Part shown: in pieces, positions 49,781 through 58,917 of the stretch | Layout: each line of letters opens with the position of its first letter | How positions within the stretch are numbered: position 1 is the first letter of the stretch | The notes under the pieces: generated by a model | Told to the model about the DNA's origin: nothing | The model's input: only the letters and a program-made list of their open reading frames with translations | Database searches by the model: none | Position numbers and translations under genes: made by a program | Assembly (NCBI GenBank): GCA_002421905.1 | Contig: DISK01000018.1 | Location: forward strand, 5,972 to 69,971 | Length of the DNA stretch: 64,000 nt | Direction: 5' to 3' | From: Micavibrio sp. UBA6212 | Lineage (GTDB): Bacteria; Pseudomonadota; Alphaproteobacteria; Micavibrionales; Micavibrionaceae

Positions 49781-51571
49781 TCAGGCGGCAAACTCGCTCT
49801 CGGTCATATCCATTAATGGTTTGGCGCCAGCCATAATCATGCGGAAGCGGCCTTCTGCTTCGGGCAGCATCCGTTCCATAAAGAACGTTGCAGTTTTGAG
49901 TTTGGATTCATAGAATTCGCGCGGGCGATCAGTTGCCCCATCATCGAGTTTCTGCTGCGCTATCTCGGCCATTTGCGCCCACATATAGCCCATCGCCACC
50001 AGTGCAAACATGCGCAGATAGTCGGTGGAGGCGGCACCCGCTTCGTTCGGGTCTTTGAGTCCTTTAAGGGCGATCTGAACCGAAGCTTGTTGCAGTTTGG
50101 CAAAAGATTTTGCCAGTGGGAAAATAAATTGCTGCAGCTTTTCATTGTCCTGACGGGCTTCGATATAGTCGAGTACCGGATGGAAAAACGAGCGCAGCAA
50201 CCGCCCGTAATTCTGACCCATTTTGCGACCCACAAGGTCAAGCGCCTGAATGCCGTTGGTGCCTTCGTAAATCATGGCAATTCGTGCGTCCCGCGCATAT
50301 TGTTCGACGCCATATTCGCGGATATAGCCGTGCCCACCGTGAATCTGGATGGCGAGGTTGGCAACTTCGAAGCCCATGTCGGTTTGGTAGGCTTTGATGA
50401 TTGGAGTGAGCAGCGCGACCAGATCGTCGGCATCCTGCCTTTTTTGCGGGTTGGGGTGTTTTTCGGCCAGATCAAGATGCATCCCTACCCAATAGGATAG
50501 GGCGCGCGCCCCTTCGCAGAAGGCTTTGGAGGTCAGAAGCATTTTGCGGACATCCGGATGCACAATGATCGGGTCTGCGGGTTTATTCGGTGCTTTTACC
50601 CCGTCCAGAGCGCGCATTTGCAGGCGGTCTTTGGCATATTCCAGACCATTTTGCCATGCGACTTCGGCAATCCCCAAACCTTGCATCCCGACGCCCAGAC
50701 GGGCGGCGTTCATCATGGTAAACATGGCGCGCAGGCCCTTATGGGGTTCACCCACCAGCCAACCGATGGAATTTTCAAAATTTATGACGCATGTTGCCGA
50801 CCCTTTGATGCCCATCTTATGTTCGATCGAACCACAAGAGACATTATTGGCCGCGCTGGTTTCAGGCATAAATTTAGGCACAATAAAGAGGGAGATGCCT
50901 TTTGCGCCTTCGGGGGCATCCGGCAATTTGGCCAGAACAAGGTGGATGATGTTTTCTGTTAAATCATGGTCGCCAGCCGAGATAAAAATCTTGGTTCCGG
51001 TGATCTGAAATGCGCCATCAGCGGTTGGGATGGCTTTTGTCCGGATCAGCCCCAGATCGGTTCCGCAATGGGGTTCGGTCAGGCACATGGTTCCTGACCA
51101 TTCTCCGGTAATCAGTTTCGGCAGGTACGCTTGTTTGAGTTCATCTGTACCATGAAGCAGAAGCGCCCTGTACGCGCCTTCGGATAATCCCGGGTACATC
51201 CCGAAAGACATATTGGCCGAACAGATCATTTCGGACATGGCTGTCCCCAGTACATGAGGCATACCCATTCCGCCATATTCCGGGTCAGCGGACAGGGCAG
51301 TCCAGCCGCCTTCAGTAAAGGTTTTGTAGGCTTCGATAAAGCCTTTTGGCGTGCGTACAGACCCGTTTTCGAACGTACAGCCTTCCTCATCTCCTGATTG
51401 GTTCAAGGGAAACAGAATCTCTTCACAAATCTTTGAGCCTTCTTCAAGGATATTGTCAAACATATCGGGTGTCGCGTCGCCATAGCCCTCTAGTTGCGAT
51501 AATTGTTCCACATGAAGAAGATCGTGCAGGACAAATTTCATATTCTCGAGAGGGGTTTTATAGATCGGCAT
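49781..51571 (-). CDS. Acyl-CoA dehydrogenase, long form
   Basis: This 596-residue FAD enzyme oxidises an acyl-CoA to the enoyl-CoA. It has the N-terminal helical, middle beta and C-terminal helical domains of the family. Diagnostic pieces are CLTEPHCGTDLGLIRTKA, KIFISAGDHDLTENI, and QIHGGHGYIREYGVEQYARD. The extra C-terminal region (from about 470) is typical of the long AcdA/FadE-related class with a DUF-type extension. The fatty-acid chain length is unknown. A small charged protein gene lies upstream, 33 bases away, on the same strand. Confidence 0.94.
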   Translation of the reverse strand: MPIYKTPLENMKFVLHDLLHVEQLSQLEGYGDATPDMFDNILEEGSKICEEILFPLNQSGDEEGCTFENGSVRTPKGFIEAYKTFTEGGWTALSADPEYGGMGMPHVLGTAMSEMICSANMSFGMYPGLSEGAYRALLLHGTDELKQAYLPKLITGEWSGTMCLTEPHCGTDLGLIRTKAIPTADGAFQITGTKIFISAGDHDLTENIIHLVLAKLPDAPEGAKGISLFIVPKFMPETSAANNVSCGSIEHKMGIKGSATCVINFENSIGWLVGEPHKGLRAMFTMMNAARLGVGMQGLGIAEVAWQNGLEYAKDRLQMRALDGVKAPNKPADPIIVHPDVRKMLLTSKAFCEGARALSYWVGMHLDLAEKHPNPQKRQDADDLVALLTPIIKAYQTDMGFEVANLAIQIHGGHGYIREYGVEQYARDARIAMIYEGTNGIQALDLVGRKMGQNYGRLLRSFFHPVLDYIEARQDNEKLQQFIFPLAKSFAKLQQASVQIALKGLKDPNEAGAASTDYLRMFALVAMGYMWAQMAEIAQQKLDDGATDRPREFYESKLKTATFFMERMLPEAEGRFRMIMAGAKPLMDMTESEFAA

Positions 51572-51604
51572 TCTGCTTCCTTTACGGATTTTGTGAATTG
51601 GGGA

Positions 51605-51922
51605 TTAGTGTTTGGTTGGTGGTTCGTTGCGCAGGTAGCGCAGATGTTCGGAAAGTTTTTCTGTATCCATTCTGGCAATAATTTTGCGGGCTTGTGCCGC
51701 AGGGGAAACTTCCTGTTTATGATGGATCATTTGAGCCAGACGGTCGAGATTTTCCTGTCCTATGGCTTCACGCGCCGCGCGTGCGTTGCGGTTGGCTTCA
51801 TCAATCAGGGCCTCGCGGGAGGAAGGTTCATGCATTTCCTCCCCGCCGGATTGTTCCGGTCGAGGGGTGTTGGCGGGCGTAACAGGCGCTTTGCTGCCTT
51901 TTTTCTTGAGCCAGTCGAACAT
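51605..51922 (-). CDS. Small charged hypothetical protein
   Basis: The 105-residue protein is hydrophilic and helical, with a short basic start (MFDWLKKKGSK) and a Pro-rich linker. The core EALIDEANRNARAAREAIGQ looks like a coiled coil. I do not know a family or function. It lies upstream of the acyl-CoA dehydrogenase on the same strand and could be its operon partner. Confidence 0.6.
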   Translation of the reverse strand: MFDWLKKKGSKAPVTPANTPRPEQSGGEEMHEPSSREALIDEANRNARAAREAIGQENLDRLAQMIHHKQEVSPAAQARKIIARMDTEKLSEHLRYLRNEPPTKH

Positions 51923-52018
51923 GGTTGCTTTAGAATCTCAAATCCAGATGAACAAGTTGTAAATATTATATCTTAAAATCCTCTTTTTGTCTTTGAGAAA
52001 GCAGGGTATGAGTGAGGC

Positions 52019-52846
52019 ATGAATTACAGACATATTTTCCATGCAGGCAATTTTGCCGATGTTCTCAAGCATCTGGTGTTCCGGATGGTATTGTCTTACC
52101 TGCAGCAAAAAGAAAAGGGGTTGTTTGTGCTGGACGCTTTTGCTGGTCTTGGATGTTATGATCTGACCGCCGATCAGGCGCAGCGCACTCTGGAATATCA
52201 GGACGGCATTGCGCGCCTTATGGAGGCCGTGGTGAATAATCCCGATCTGAAGGATTTCAAAGCTTTTGCGCAGGAGTCTTTTACTCAGCACCGTTATGAC
52301 GGCTCACCGGTTCTGGCGGCAAAAATGCTACGCCCTCAGGATCGATTGATTGCCAATGAGCTGCATCCGGAAGATGTGGTGAGTTTGAGACGGAATCTGC
52401 GGGCGTTTGATCCTGTCGCGGTGACCCAGCTTGATGCTTATGAAGCGATCCGTGCTAATATTCCACCCAAGGAGCGGCGCGGAATTGTTCTGATTGACCC
52501 CCCTTTCGAGAAAAAAGACGAGTTTCAGCTCTTGGTTAGAGAAATGCAGGAATGGCAAAAACGCTGGGCGACCGGATGTTATATTCTGTGGTACCCGATC
52601 AAGAGTAACCAGCCTATTGATGATTTGTACGAAGCCGCTGCCAAGTTGCAGGTCAACCGCACTTGGGTCGTGGAGTATTTGCTGCGCGAACGAGGTGTCG
52701 AGCAGGGGCTGAATGGTTGCGGCCTGTTGATTTTTAACACGCCCTTTCAAATTCCGGAGCGGGTTGACGCCTTGGTTCCGGAGTTGACGGGCGCCTTGGG
52801 TGGAAAAATCCGTTCCTTTTATCTGGGAAGCTCGACCAGCGCGTAA
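52019..52846 (+). CDS. rlmJ: 23S rRNA (adenine2030-N6)-methyltransferase
   Basis: RlmJ methylates A2030 of 23S rRNA with S-adenosylmethionine. The 275-residue protein begins with the family's signature MNYRHIFHAGNFADVLKH. The catalytic motif is LIDPPFEKKDEF (D-P-P-F), and the SAM site is in LDAFAGLGCYDL. The length is normal (280 in E. coli). The 3' end overlaps the convergent glycosyltransferase gene by 28 bases. Confidence 0.95.
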   Translation: MNYRHIFHAGNFADVLKHLVFRMVLSYLQQKEKGLFVLDAFAGLGCYDLTADQAQRTLEYQDGIARLMEAVVNNPDLKDFKAFAQESFTQHRYDGSPVLAAKMLRPQDRLIANELHPEDVVSLRRNLRAFDPVAVTQLDAYEAIRANIPPKERRGIVLIDPPFEKKDEFQLLVREMQEWQKRWATGCYILWYPIKSNQPIDDLYEAAAKLQVNRTWVVEYLLRERGVEQGLNGCGLLIFNTPFQIPERVDALVPELTGALGGKIRSFYLGSSTSA

Positions 52847-54468
52847 TTGCTGCCGAGTTTATACGGAATAGTGGCGAGGATGTGGAAGCGGGCATATTCC
52901 TCTTTGCGCTTGGTACGGAAGAAAACCAGCCCATCGGGATTTTCAGCCAACCATTGAGCTAGGTCATCAGGTTGCAATTGTTTGACCGGACGGTCAAGAC
53001 GCGCCAGAAAACCGAATTCGCCGTGATAATTGCGTAGATAGGCCAGAGGGCGTTGTTTCCCTTCGGTGGCTGCGTCAATTTTTTGCAGTTCTGTGGCGAT
53101 CGGAGTGAGGTCATAATTGCGGAAAAATCCGGTTTTTGCGGCAATCTGAAAGTTGCACATCATCAGCATCATGGCGAGGGATATTGTAACCAATCCGCGG
53201 ATTTTATGCCCTTTGATCGTTATTGCCAGAGCCAAAACGAGGAGTGCCAGCATGATCGGGGGAAGGATATTGATATTGCCGAAGGCCTCTTCCAGATGAA
53301 TGTTGCCGTTAATGTTTGCGGCAATGACGGGAGCCAGAATTTTCATCAGCAAAGGCAGGAGTGCCAGAAATGCTGTTGTCCCGAGAACCGGCCATAAATC
53401 GCGCGCTTTGAGTTCTTCTGGTGCATTCAAAAATGCTGCGGTAAAAAACAGGCTGAGACAGGGGAGAATCGGGATCAGGTAATGCACCTGTTTGCCGCTA
53501 ATCAGGCAAAAGACCAGAAAAACCGGTATGCCCCACCCGAGCAGAAATCTCATGCTTTGGCGGGTATGGAGGGATTGAGCCGTCATGGTGCGAATCGACC
53601 TGATCCCGCGCCACAAGGCCGGAGAGGCAATCCATGGCAGAGCAAAGAGCGGGGCAAAAATCAGATACCAATAGAAGGGGCGTTGATGATCGAAAGCGTT
53701 GACCACGCGACCTGCGGTTTGACCCCAGAAGATTTTATCGGCGAATTCTTTGCCGCCTTCAATTGCCGCCGGAATCGCCCAGAGCAGCGCCAATGCTGCG
53801 CCCCCTAAAATAGCTAGGATAATGGGAAAAATGGTCTTTTTCAAAGGGTGTTCGGGGTGGCGCAACCAGAATTTTGCCAGCAAAATAACCGTTCCGATAT
53901 GCAGCAAAATCGCAGGCCCTTTGGTAATAGCCCCAAGACCAATGACCACGGCCAGACTCAGCAGATGTTTGGGGTTGCGGGTCGTCATATAGTCCCAGAC
54001 TGCGGTGATCCCTAGAACGGAAAACACCCCCAGCAACAGGTCAAACATAATGAGGTTTGAATAAATCACAAAGGGAAGGCTGCCTGCTAATATAGCGGTT
54101 GCCATCAGGGGGGCTTGCGCGTTGTCGGGAAAAAGGCGTGTGGCCAGACGTGCCGTGGCCATTAGAAAAGCAAAGGCGGCAAGATAGGGAACGGCCATGG
54201 CGGCACTTTGGCTGACACCAAAAATCGCCCACAGAATATTAATCAGCCAGAACAAGACAGGGGGTTTATGGTGGTAAGCTTCGTGGTTCAGGGTCGGCAA
54301 GATCCAGTTGCCGGATTGGTGCATTTCCCATGCCACGGTCAGATAGCGTGTCTCATCAACGGGGAAAAGGGGGCGGGCATAAAGACCTGCCACCATCAGG
54401 CCAATGCAGATCACTGCTGCGAGCAAGGCTGGACGGGCATACAGGGATTTCAAGTGTTGTGCGGTCAT
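52819..54468 (-). CDS. GT39-family (ArnT-like) membrane glycosyltransferase
   Basis: The 549-residue protein is an integral membrane transferase of the ArnT/PMT family, with about 11 to 12 helices. The first periplasmic loop carries the motif DETRYLTVAWEMHQSGNWIL and then YHHKPPVLFW, the conserved D-E-x-R-Y / K-P-P signature, whose Asp is catalytic in the family. It transfers a sugar from a lipid carrier to lipid A or another envelope acceptor. It overlaps the LAB_N gene by 4 bases. The GT2 and LAB_N genes upstream would supply the lipid-linked sugar, so the three form a pathway. Confidence 0.9.
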   Translation of the reverse strand: MTAQHLKSLYARPALLAAVICIGLMVAGLYARPLFPVDETRYLTVAWEMHQSGNWILPTLNHEAYHHKPPVLFWLINILWAIFGVSQSAAMAVPYLAAFAFLMATARLATRLFPDNAQAPLMATAILAGSLPFVIYSNLIMFDLLLGVFSVLGITAVWDYMTTRNPKHLLSLAVVIGLGAITKGPAILLHIGTVILLAKFWLRHPEHPLKKTIFPIILAILGGAALALLWAIPAAIEGGKEFADKIFWGQTAGRVVNAFDHQRPFYWYLIFAPLFALPWIASPALWRGIRSIRTMTAQSLHTRQSMRFLLGWGIPVFLVFCLISGKQVHYLIPILPCLSLFFTAAFLNAPEELKARDLWPVLGTTAFLALLPLLMKILAPVIAANINGNIHLEEAFGNINILPPIMLALLVLALAITIKGHKIRGLVTISLAMMLMMCNFQIAAKTGFFRNYDLTPIATELQKIDAATEGKQRPLAYLRNYHGEFGFLARLDRPVKQLQPDDLAQWLAENPDGLVFFRTKRKEEYARFHILATIPYKLGSNYALVELPR

Positions 54469-54803
54469 GCTTCGGTTTGTGGTTTATGATCGGGTTGCGG
54501 GGCAGAATGGTCAGGATGCTGTTTTTTGTAGATCAAATAGATGTTGCGGACATAGATAAACAATCCTGCAGCCTGTCCCACGATAAAAACCGGATCGGCA
54601 CGATGGATGGCGTAAATTAACAAAATTGAGCCTCCCCCGATCGAAAACCACCAGAACAGGTTCGGGATGATGGATTTTTTGACTTTTTCCGAGGCCAGCC
54701 ATTGAATCAGGAAGCGCGCCGAGAACATCGCCTGTCCCATAAAGCCGATAGCCAGCCAGATGCCGTGGTCTTTGGCTAGTTCTACGCAATCTTGTGCAGT
54801 CAT
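54465..54803 (-). CDS. Lipid A biosynthesis N-terminal (LAB_N) domain protein
   Basis: The 112-residue protein has three to four membrane helices. GFMGQAMFSARFLIQWLASEK followed by FWWFSIGGGSILLIYAI matches the LAB_N domain (PF07578). LAB_N proteins usually occur between a GT2 and a GT39 gene; they are thought to help lipid-linked sugar handling. It overlaps both neighbours by 4 bases (ATGA), so translation is coupled. The C-terminus is a polar Pro/His tail. Confidence 0.92.
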   Translation of the reverse strand: MTAQDCVELAKDHGIWLAIGFMGQAMFSARFLIQWLASEKVKKSIIPNLFWWFSIGGGSILLIYAIHRADPVFIVGQAAGLFIYVRNIYLIYKKQHPDHSAPQPDHKPQTEA

Positions 54804-55552
54804 TCTTTTACCTCGATACTATCTGTTTTCTGGGCGGCGCGGGTCATCAGCCACATCACGCCGAATATATCGGATAGTCCTGCCCATAATCTATCCCAAA
54901 ATCCGTATTTGGAAATCCCGCGTTCGCGGTGGCGATGCCCGACATCTACCAACTCAATTTTGCCATGCTCGCGCAGGAACAAGGCGGGTAGAAAACGATG
55001 CATATGGTTAAAGAAAGGCAGTTTCAGATAATCGTTACGCCGGAACATCTTGAGCGAGCAACCTGTATCGCGTACGCCATCGCGCAGCAAAGCGCGGCGG
55101 ATGCCATTGCCCGTGCGCGAGGTGAATTTTTTAAGCAGTGAATCCTGTCTTTTCGCGCGTTGTCCTGCGATCATCAGCATCGGGACATCGGGGGTTAGAA
55201 TAAATTTCGCATAAAGTTTGGGAATATCAGCCGGATTGTTTTGTCCGTCGCCATCCATCGTGACACAAAGTGTGGTGCTGGCGGCTGTCACGCCAGTGCG
55301 AATTGCCGCACTCTGGCCGGAGCGGACAGTATGCTTGACCAGACGAATACGCGGGTCTTGCTTTTTCAGTCCCAGTACGACTTGTGCGGTATCGTCTGTG
55401 CTGCCGTCATCGACAACCACAATCTCGGTGATGGGCGCGTGCCGGGAGGCTGCCTGAATTTCTGCAATCAGGCCAGAGGCGTTTTCTGCTTCATTCAACA
55501 TCGGAATGACGACAGCAACCGAAAGGGACAGGGTGTTTTTCTCATTTTCCAT
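54800..55552 (-). CDS. GT2 glycosyltransferase, dolichol-phosphate-mannosyltransferase type
   Basis: The 250-residue enzyme has the GT-A fold of family 2. VVIPMLNEAENASGLI is the nucleotide-binding start, VVDDGSTDDT the first Asp motif, and CVTMDGDGQNNPADI the D-x-D-like metal motif. It resembles ArnC and DPM1, which move a sugar from a nucleotide to a polyprenyl phosphate at the cytoplasmic face. As the first gene of the three-gene unit with LAB_N and GT39 it would make the lipid-linked donor. The sugar is unknown. Confidence 0.92.
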   Translation of the reverse strand: MENEKNTLSLSVAVVIPMLNEAENASGLIAEIQAASRHAPITEIVVVDDGSTDDTAQVVLGLKKQDPRIRLVKHTVRSGQSAAIRTGVTAASTTLCVTMDGDGQNNPADIPKLYAKFILTPDVPMLMIAGQRAKRQDSLLKKFTSRTGNGIRRALLRDGVRDTGCSLKMFRRNDYLKLPFFNHMHRFLPALFLREHGKIELVDVGHRHRERGISKYGFWDRLWAGLSDIFGVMWLMTRAAQKTDSIEVKE

Positions 55553-55696
55553 GGGGGCAACTTAATGTGTCATCTCATCTGTGCCAAGAGGAAAAAACAA
55601 GGATTTTGCCGTTGTGACCATCTGTCTGTTGTGAGCGGGATGTTTATCCGTTATTTATTAGCAGGTCTCAAAACTTGAAGCGAAGGGTAAAATGAT

Positions 55697-56674
55697 ATGA
55701 AAATCGGCATTGTCGGATGTGGTCAGGTTGGTGCAAGTGGCGCTTATGCTTGTGTGTTACGCGGCGTTGGAACAGAACTTGTTCTGATTGACCGGAACGA
55801 GGCTTTGGCGCAGGCGCAGGCTGAGGATATCCTTCATGCGACCCCTTTTTCGACACCGATGACGGTGCGGGCCGGCACGTTCGAAGATCTGGATGGGGCG
55901 GGAATCGTGGTTATTGCAGCCGGAGCAGCCCAGAAAACAGGAGAAACACGGCTTGATCTGCTGAAGCGGAATGCCGATATTTTTTCCGATATTATTCCAA
56001 GAATTTTTAATGCTGCGCCGGACGCTGTCCTGCTGATTGCCAGTAATCCGGTCGATGTGATGACGCAAATGGTGGCGTCAATCGCGCAAAAAAGTCACAA
56101 TATTCATGCATCGCGTATTATCGGATCGGGGACGATTCTGGATACGGCCCGTTTTCGGGCGTTGCTGGCTTCCCATTTGGGGATATCTTCGCACTCGGTT
56201 CATGCCTACGTTCTTGGAGAACATGGAGATTCCGAGGTTCTGCACTGGTCCGGTGCGTTGGTCGGGACAATCCCTTTGACCAATTTTGCTGCACAAGTCG
56301 GGGCAGTGGTAACGCAGCAAATTCGGGATCAGGTTGATGAAGGGGTGCGCCGTGCCGCATACCGGATCATTCAGGGCAAAGGGGCCACATGGTTTGGAAT
56401 CGGGGCTGGAATTGCCCGTCTGGCTCAAGCCGTGATTGGCAATGAAAATGCCCTGATTACCTGCTCAACGCCCACATTCAATGTTGCAGAAGGTCTGGGG
56501 CCGGTGAGCCTGTCTTATCCTCGGATTATCAATGCGCATGGCATTGTGCAGACATTGGTTCCGGAAATGAGTGATGGTGAAAAAGAGTTGCTCTCGAGAA
56601 GCGCGCATATACTGGCTGAGGCTGCAGCGGAGATCGGTGTGGATGATATTGTCGAAGCTTCGGTTGCCGCATAA
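55697..56674 (+). CDS. ldh: L-lactate dehydrogenase
   Basis: The enzyme interconverts pyruvate and L-lactate with NAD(H). The 325-residue protein shows the NAD motif GIVGCGQVGASGAY, Gln79 (AAGAAQKTGETRLDLL) at the position that favours lactate over malate, catalytic His176 in VLGEHGDSE, and the substrate Arg in LDTARFR. The start ATG follows AAGGGTAAAATGAT. It lies just before a TauE-like gene and the cbb3 genes, a hint that fermentation and microaerobic respiration are grouped. No FNR-type box was seen upstream. Confidence 0.93.
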   Translation: MKIGIVGCGQVGASGAYACVLRGVGTELVLIDRNEALAQAQAEDILHATPFSTPMTVRAGTFEDLDGAGIVVIAAGAAQKTGETRLDLLKRNADIFSDIIPRIFNAAPDAVLLIASNPVDVMTQMVASIAQKSHNIHASRIIGSGTILDTARFRALLASHLGISSHSVHAYVLGEHGDSEVLHWSGALVGTIPLTNFAAQVGAVVTQQIRDQVDEGVRRAAYRIIQGKGATWFGIGAGIARLAQAVIGNENALITCSTPTFNVAEGLGPVSLSYPRIINAHGIVQTLVPEMSDGEKELLSRSAHILAEAAAEIGVDDIVEASVAA

Positions 56675-56685
56675 GGGTTTTCGGG

Positions 56686-57387
56686 ATGTTTTTTGAATGT
56701 AGCGCCATTACTCTGACCGATGCAGGAATCATGACCAGCCTGTTTCTGGCTGGCCTGTTCGGTGGTGCAACCCATTGTGCCTTCATGTGTTCGCCCTTTG
56801 TGGTGATGCTACAGCAAAAAACCATCGGGCGGATTTCGTCCGTCCTTCTTCTTCCCTATCATCTGGGGCGTATGACCACTTATGTGGCGCTCGGGGTGCT
56901 GGCCAATCTGTTTTTGTCGATGGCTTTCCCTGTTTCTCCCTTAAGATACGGAGTTGCTTCGTTTATTCTGGCTTTGGCTGGATTGATGTTTCTGGTCCAG
57001 TCGATTCCTTTTTTGGGAAAATTCTTCCCGATGCTGCTAAAAATCCATTTGCCACTGCCTTTGGCCCCGATTCAGAAAATCTCGTCTCGTCTTCTGGAAA
57101 ACAACTCCCCCATTCGCTTGTATGGAGTTGGCATAATGTTGGGACTTATCCCCTGCGGTCTGGTGATGGGCGCAATGATGGCGGTCGCAACTTTGGATGA
57201 TCCGATTAAGGCAGCTCTAGGCATGGCGGCGTTTTGCGCAGGTACAATGCCTTCACTTATGCTTGTTTCTTTGGGGGGGAAGACCCTTGCGACAATTTTT
57301 CCCATGCAATTCAGGCTTTTATCCCAATGGGTAATCGTGTTAAACGGTATCTTGCTGATTGCGATTGCGGGAAGGATTCTGCCTTAG
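56686..57387 (+). CDS. TauE/SafE-like membrane protein (COG2836 type) upstream of ccoN
   Basis: The 233-residue protein has six hydrophobic segments. AGLFGGATHCAFMCSPFVV is the family's conserved first motif (G-G-x-H-C-x-x-M-C) and MLGLIPCGLVMGAMM its second; the paired Cys and His residues suggest copper or thiol handling. Members of COG2836 are often found beside cbb3-oxidase genes and are thought to act in its copper supply or assembly. Its start is 11 bases after ldh and it ends 69 bases before ccoN, so it likely belongs to the oxidase cluster. Confidence 0.85.
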   Translation: MFFECSAITLTDAGIMTSLFLAGLFGGATHCAFMCSPFVVMLQQKTIGRISSVLLLPYHLGRMTTYVALGVLANLFLSMAFPVSPLRYGVASFILALAGLMFLVQSIPFLGKFFPMLLKIHLPLPLAPIQKISSRLLENNSPIRLYGVGIMLGLIPCGLVMGAMMAVATLDDPIKAALGMAAFCAGTMPSLMLVSLGGKTLATIFPMQFRLLSQWVIVLNGILLIAIAGRILP

Positions 57388-57456
57388 CTTTTAGTTTGAA
57401 GTTCCGGCTTGCGTTTTCACATTCCGGTTTTTTCACAGTCGAAAGGGAATATAAAC

Positions 57457-58917
57457 ATGACAACCACAACAGCAGATGTAGCTCCACGCTATAATGACGA
57501 TGTTGTACGGCTCTTTACAGTAGCAGCCGTTTTTTGGGGTGTGGTAGGTTTTGCTGCCGGGCTTTTTATTGCTCTCCAGCTTGCTTTCCCCGCTCTTAAC
57601 TTCGAACCATACTTGAATTTCGGGCGGCTTCGTCCAGTTCACACCTCTGCGGTGATTTTTGCCTTTGGTGGAAACGCGCTCCTTGGTACCAGTTACTACA
57701 TTGTGCAGCGTACTTGCCGTACCCGCCTGTGGAGTGATGGTCTCGCCTTGTTCACCTTCTGGGGTTACAACTTCTTTATTGTGATTGCCGCCCTCGGTTA
57801 TGTTCTGGGTGTCACACAAGGTAAAGAATATGCCGAACCAGAATGGTATGCCGACTTGTGGTTGACTGTTGTGTGGGTGGCTTATCTGCTGGTGTTCATG
57901 GGAACATTGATCAAAAGAAAAGAACCGCATATTTATGTCGCCAACTGGTTCTATCTGGCGTTTATCATTACGATTGCTGTTTTGCACATTGGTAACAATG
58001 TTGTGATCCCGGTCAGCTTTACAGACGTCAAGAGCTACTCTGCCGCTGCCGGTGTTCAATCTGCGATGATCCAGTGGTGGTATGGACACAATGCTGTGGG
58101 ATTTTTCCTGACTGCCGGTTTCCTTGGTATGATGTATTACTTCGTGCCGAAGCAAGCTGATCGTCCGGTTTATTCCTACCGTTTGTCCATTCTGCACTTC
58201 TGGTCTTTGATTTTCCTTTATATCTGGGCTGGCCCTCACCACCTGCACTATACGGCTTTGCCTGACTGGGCGCAGACTCTGGGGATGACCTTCTCGATCA
58301 TTTTGTGGATGCCATCCTGGGGTGGTATGATCAACGGGATGATGACACTCTCGGGTGCATGGGATAAATTGCGGACTGACCCTGTGTTGCGCTTTATGAT
58401 TATCGCGGTTGCTTTCTATGGTATGTCCACCTTCGAAGGCCCGATGATGTCGATTAAGGCTGTGAACTCTCTCTCTCACTATACCGACTGGACTGTTGGC
58501 CATGTTCACTCTGGTGCTTTGGGATGGGTTGGTTTCATCACTTTTGGTGCCTTGTACTATCTGGTTCCAAAATTGTGGGGTCGCGAGCGTCTGTATTCGA
58601 CCAAGCTGGTGAACCTGCACTTGTGGGTTGCTACCATCGGTATCGTTTTGTATATCTGCGCGATGTGGGTATCCGGTATCATGCAAGGTCTGATGTGGAA
58701 ATCTTATGACTCCATGGGCTTCCTCGAATACTCATTCGTCGAAACCGTGAAAGAGATGCACGTCTTCTATGTGATCCGTGCTGGAGGTGGTTTCTTGTAC
58801 CTCGTCGGTGCATTGATCATGGTTTACAACTTTATCAAAACCATCAAAGGGGACGTCAGACGTTCTGAGTATCCTGAGATGAACCTTACACAAAAGGGTA
58901 CGGAGGCCTTAGCCTAA
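57457..58917 (+). CDS. ccoN: Cytochrome cbb3 oxidase subunit I
   Basis: CcoN is the catalytic subunit of the high-affinity cbb3 oxidase, reducing oxygen at a heme b3-CuB centre in the inner membrane. The start is the ATG giving MTTTTADVAP, after AAAGGG; it makes 486 residues. The metal ligands are visible: His62 (RPVHTSAVIF) and His351 or His349 (VGHVHSGALGW) for hemes, and His211 (WWYGHNAVGF) with His261-His262 (AGPHHLHYT) for CuB. The ccoO start follows directly after the stop. Expression is usually raised by low oxygen through FNR/FixK, but no exact TTGAT-N4-ATCAA box is seen in the 69 bases upstream. Confidence 0.97.
   Translation: MTTTTADVAPRYNDDVVRLFTVAAVFWGVVGFAAGLFIALQLAFPALNFEPYLNFGRLRPVHTSAVIFAFGGNALLGTSYYIVQRTCRTRLWSDGLALFTFWGYNFFIVIAALGYVLGVTQGKEYAEPEWYADLWLTVVWVAYLLVFMGTLIKRKEPHIYVANWFYLAFIITIAVLHIGNNVVIPVSFTDVKSYSAAAGVQSAMIQWWYGHNAVGFFLTAGFLGMMYYFVPKQADRPVYSYRLSILHFWSLIFLYIWAGPHHLHYTALPDWAQTLGMTFSIILWMPSWGGMINGMMTLSGAWDKLRTDPVLRFMIIAVAFYGMSTFEGPMMSIKAVNSLSHYTDWTVGHVHSGALGWVGFITFGALYYLVPKLWGRERLYSTKLVNLHLWVATIGIVLYICAMWVSGIMQGLMWKSYDSMGFLEYSFVETVKEMHVFYVIRAGGGFLYLVGALIMVYNFIKTIKGDVRRSEYPEMNLTQKGTEALA

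Noticed and set aside
57388..57456. FNR/FixK box (TTGAT-N4-ATCAA) upstream of ccoN
   Set aside because: No match close enough to the consensus was seen in this gap; the site may be further upstream or absent.
57433..58686. Long open frame of over 400 codons on the minus strand opposite ccoN
   Set aside because: It lies wholly antisense to ccoN, has low-complexity His/Asn/Gln-rich composition, no ribosome binding site and no recognisable domain. It arises from the codon use of ccoN.
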